From Verrucomicrobiales bacterium (GTDB lineage: Bacteria; Verrucomicrobiota; Verrucomicrobiia; Limisphaerales; SXQI01), in assembly GCA_005793025.1 (NCBI GenBank), contig SXQI01000042.1, positions 1-7,983 on the forward strand: a DNA stretch of 7,983 bases. Direction: 5' to 3'. The notes beneath the pieces were generated by a model. It was not told the DNA's origin, searched no databases, and saw only the letters and a list, made by a program, of their open reading frames with translations. A program made the translations under genes and the position numbers. Numbering within the stretch: position 1 is the stretch's first letter; the number at the start of each line of letters is the position of its first letter. Below are positions 6,261 through 7,983 of the stretch, one piece after another.

Positions 6261-7238
6261 CTATTCCGATTTAGACTCTCTCAATGTGAGGTCGCGTAGT
6301 GCGTCTTGGAGGTTTTTTCCTTCGTAGAGCATGGAGTAAACTTCGGTCATGATGGGAGTTTCCACCCCATGTTTCGTGGCTAATTGCCAAGCCGCGCGAG
6401 CCGTAGGATAACCTTCAGCAACTGTTTTGAGTGACTCTAGGAGGTTCTCAACCGTTTCACCTTTCCCAAGCCGTTCACCAAAACTCCGGTTGCGACTCAG
6501 TTTCGAAAAACAAGTGACGGTCAAATCACCAAGCCCACTCAATCCTGAGAAAGTCTCCGATTGGGCCCCGCAAGCTACGCCCAATCGGCGCATTTCCACA
6601 ATGGCCCTTGTGATCAGTGCGGCCTTTGCGTTATCCCCTAATCCCAGTCCATCGCAAACCCCTGCGCCGATCGCTATCACATTCTTTAATGCTCCTGCGA
6701 GTTCGACACCGTGCAAATCCCTGCTGGTGTAAACCCTGAAATAGGCTCGATGGAATAGACTCTGGATCTCCTGTCCCAAGCCCGGGTGTTCACTTGCGGC
6801 TACAACCGCAGTCGGGATCTTCAACGCGACCTCCATCGCTAAACTGGGGCCGGACAACGTAGCAACCGGAGCATCGGGCACGCATTCCCGCAAGACCGAT
6901 GACATGGTCAACCCGGTGTTGAACTCGATGCCTTTGGTGACAGAAACCAGCGGAACAACCAGCCCACGCAACTGAGAGCCAATCGTGCGCATGGCTTTGG
7001 AAGGCACCGCAAGGATTACCGTGCTCGCAGTCTCGGCAGCTTTTTCGAGAGAGGGTTCAATGTTGATATCAGAAGGGAATGGAACACCGGGTAGATAAGC
7101 TCGGTTCTCGCCACTGATCCGGATCTCATCGAGAAGTTCCTTTCGATGACCCCAAAGCGTAACTCGGTGGTTTCCTGTTCGTAATACAAGCGAAAGCGCA
7201 GTGCCCCATGCTCCAGCTCCTAAGACAGTCACATTCAT
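6261..7238 (-). CDS. gpsA: Glycerol-3-phosphate dehydrogenase [NAD(P)+]
   Basis: This cytoplasmic enzyme reduces dihydroxyacetone phosphate to sn-glycerol-3-phosphate, the backbone precursor of phospholipids. The 325-residue product matches the usual length (about 330). The N-terminal Rossmann fold starts MNVTVLGAGAWGTAL, with the GxGxxG loop at 7-12. Other motifs are AVPSKAMR (77-84), VTKGIE (100-105, Lys102), SGPSLAMEV (129-137), ALKNVIAIGAG (183-193, catalytic Lys185), GLGDLTVTC (235-243) and the C-terminal YPT (277-279). The ATG at 7238-7236 was chosen because it begins this fold directly. The same frame stays open to 7559, but that stretch lies under plsY and does not look like GpsA. The ATG overlaps the plsY stop as ATGA, which suggests translational coupling; no Shine-Dalgarno sequence is present. 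PlsY consumes the product of this enzyme, so the pair forms a two-step pathway unit. Confidence 0.97.
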   Translation of the reverse strand: MNVTVLGAGAWGTALSLVLRTGNHRVTLWGHRKELLDEIRISGENRAYLPGVPFPSDINIEPSLEKAAETASTVILAVPSKAMRTIGSQLRGLVVPLVSVTKGIEFNTGLTMSSVLRECVPDAPVATLSGPSLAMEVALKIPTAVVAASEHPGLGQEIQSLFHRAYFRVYTSRDLHGVELAGALKNVIAIGAGVCDGLGLGDNAKAALITRAIVEMRRLGVACGAQSETFSGLSGLGDLTVTCFSKLSRNRSFGERLGKGETVENLLESLKTVAEGYPTARAAWQLATKHGVETPIMTEVYSMLYEGKNLQDALRDLTLRESKSE

Positions 7239-7861
7239 CGGTTCAATGGAGGGTTGTTTTTCTTCGAAATAAAACGGCTTTCTGTTCCCGCCAGAAGTCG
7301 CTGGATGTTCGGTTTGTGTTTGTAGATAGCCATCGCAGATAATATGGCAGTCAGCACCAACATGCTTCGACTTCCCCCACTCAGCCATACGGCAAACGGT
7401 AATACCAACGCTGCGACCAGTGAGGCGAGGGAGACATAACGACCTAGGACAAATACGAGAATCCAAGCGGCCAACGCCCATGCAAGTCCTTGAGGTGTTA
7501 GCGCGAGCAGGACACCCGCCGAGGTTGCGATGCCTTTGCCACCCTTGAACTTTAACCAACAGGTGTAGTTATGGCCGAGGATTACAAGGAGTCCCGCCAA
7601 CATCCCGTGCGACTCCGAAGGGATTGTGGCAACCAAATCAGGAAGAAGTCGGATCGCGAGAAAACCTTTGAGTGCGTCCGCTAACAACACGATGCTGCCT
7701 GCGGTCTTTCCGAGTACCCTGAACGCATTTGTCGCACCGATATTCCCACTACCGACCTTGGTGATATCCACCCCTCGGGCCTTTGCCATCAGAAAACCAG
7801 AAGGAATCGAACCCAGTAAGTAAGCTCCGATTGCGATGACATAATTTTCCCATTCAAGCAC
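7235..7861 (-). CDS. plsY: Acyl-phosphate:glycerol-3-phosphate acyltransferase
   Basis: This integral inner-membrane enzyme moves an acyl chain from acyl-phosphate (made by PlsX) to glycerol-3-phosphate, giving lysophosphatidic acid. The 208-residue product has the family's hydrophobic segments (about 5-27, 52-75, 86-104, 113-160, 165-180) and its three conserved cytoplasmic motifs: SGNIGATN (38-45), KGGKGIATSAG (106-116) and HKPNIQRLLAGTE (182-194). GSIPSG (17-22) and GHNY (96-99) also fit. The start is GTG at 7861-7859. The only ATG close upstream is out of frame, and no in-frame ATG lies between the GTG and the upstream in-frame stop. A run of five G touches the GTG, too close to act as a normal Shine-Dalgarno sequence. 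The basic tail (about 195-208, SRFISKKNNPPLNR) runs into the gpsA overlap. Confidence 0.96.
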   Translation of the reverse strand: MLEWENYVIAIGAYLLGSIPSGFLMAKARGVDITKVGSGNIGATNAFRVLGKTAGSIVLLADALKGFLAIRLLPDLVATIPSESHGMLAGLLVILGHNYTCWLKFKGGKGIATSAGVLLALTPQGLAWALAAWILVFVLGRYVSLASLVAALVLPFAVWLSGGSRSMLVLTAILSAMAIYKHKPNIQRLLAGTESRFISKKNNPPLNR

Positions 7862-7867
7862 CCCCAG

Positions 7868-7896
7868 ATCATACGAAGCAGACCGATGGATTTCCA
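7868..7896 (-). promoter_or_regulatory. Candidate plsY-gpsA promoter
   Basis: Read on the minus strand, TGGAAA (7896-7891, 4/6) and TATGAT (7873-7868, 5/6) are separated by exactly 17 bases. The -10 box ends 6 bases before the plsY GTG, so a transcript would start at or next to the start codon. The rest of the gap out to 7983 shows no hairpin, no recognisable gene and no second convincing promoter. Confidence 0.35.
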
Positions 7897-7983
7897 GAAA
7901 TACTCAAACCTTGATTAATTTAGAACCGACTTCTTGCGCTCAGAGTGTTGGCAAATGTCCCTTTTGCTGATAGTTCTTGGGTA

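Noticed and set aside
7239..7559. Open N-terminal extension of the gpsA frame (107 extra residues)
   Set aside because: It lies under plsY in another frame and has no GpsA-like sequence. The Rossmann fold starts right at ATG 7238-7236, which gives the normal protein length.
7915..7983. Possible 3' end of another minus-strand gene at the right edge
   Set aside because: Two minus-strand frames stay open for 20-22 codons before a stop, but neither short peptide is recognisable, and that length is expected by chance.

Overview
The window looks like ordinary chromosomal DNA of a Gram-negative bacterium with Kdo-containing lipopolysaccharide. It holds one partial and six complete protein genes, packed with gaps of 20 to 64 bases. 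The Verrucomicrobiota (PVC group) are my best guess at the source. The grounds are a metal-type KdsA, a long multi-repeat OstA-like protein beside kdsA, and gene starts with no clear Shine-Dalgarno sequence. This is inference from family resemblance, not a database match. I see no mobile element, CRISPR array, tRNA, rRNA or phage gene.

Layout. Positions 1-524 (minus) hold the N-terminal 174 residues of adenylosuccinate lyase (purB), which runs off the left edge. Positions 583-2835 (minus) hold a copper-type P1B ATPase (copA-like) that could be read through into purB. A 54-base spacer separates copA from the divergent plus-strand group: kdsA (2890-3771), an LptC/LptA (OstA)-like export protein (3836-5596) and thrH (5638-6240). 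A 20-base gap follows, and the minus-strand pair plsY-gpsA (7861 down to 6261) converges on thrH. The pair overlaps by 4 bases (ATGA). The last 122 bases (7862-7983) hold a candidate plsY promoter and no recognisable gene.

How the genes fit together. Most of the window serves the cell envelope. KdsA makes the phosphorylated precursor of Kdo, the inner-core sugar of LPS. The OstA-repeat protein probably forms part of the periplasmic bridge that carries LPS to the outer membrane. GpsA makes sn-glycerol-3-phosphate and PlsY acylates it, the first acylation step of phospholipid synthesis. ThrH (phosphoserine phosphatase / homoserine phosphotransferase) and PurB are amino-acid and purine enzymes. 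The copper ATPase stands alone, with no chaperone or regulator gene in view.

No clearly undescribed system is visible. The points most worth a second look are a run of nine G inside the OstA-like gene, an Asp where copper ATPases normally have the second Ser of the TM8 MxxSS motif, the fused LptC/LptA-like architecture, and -10-like boxes lying so close to some start codons that leaderless mRNAs are possible.
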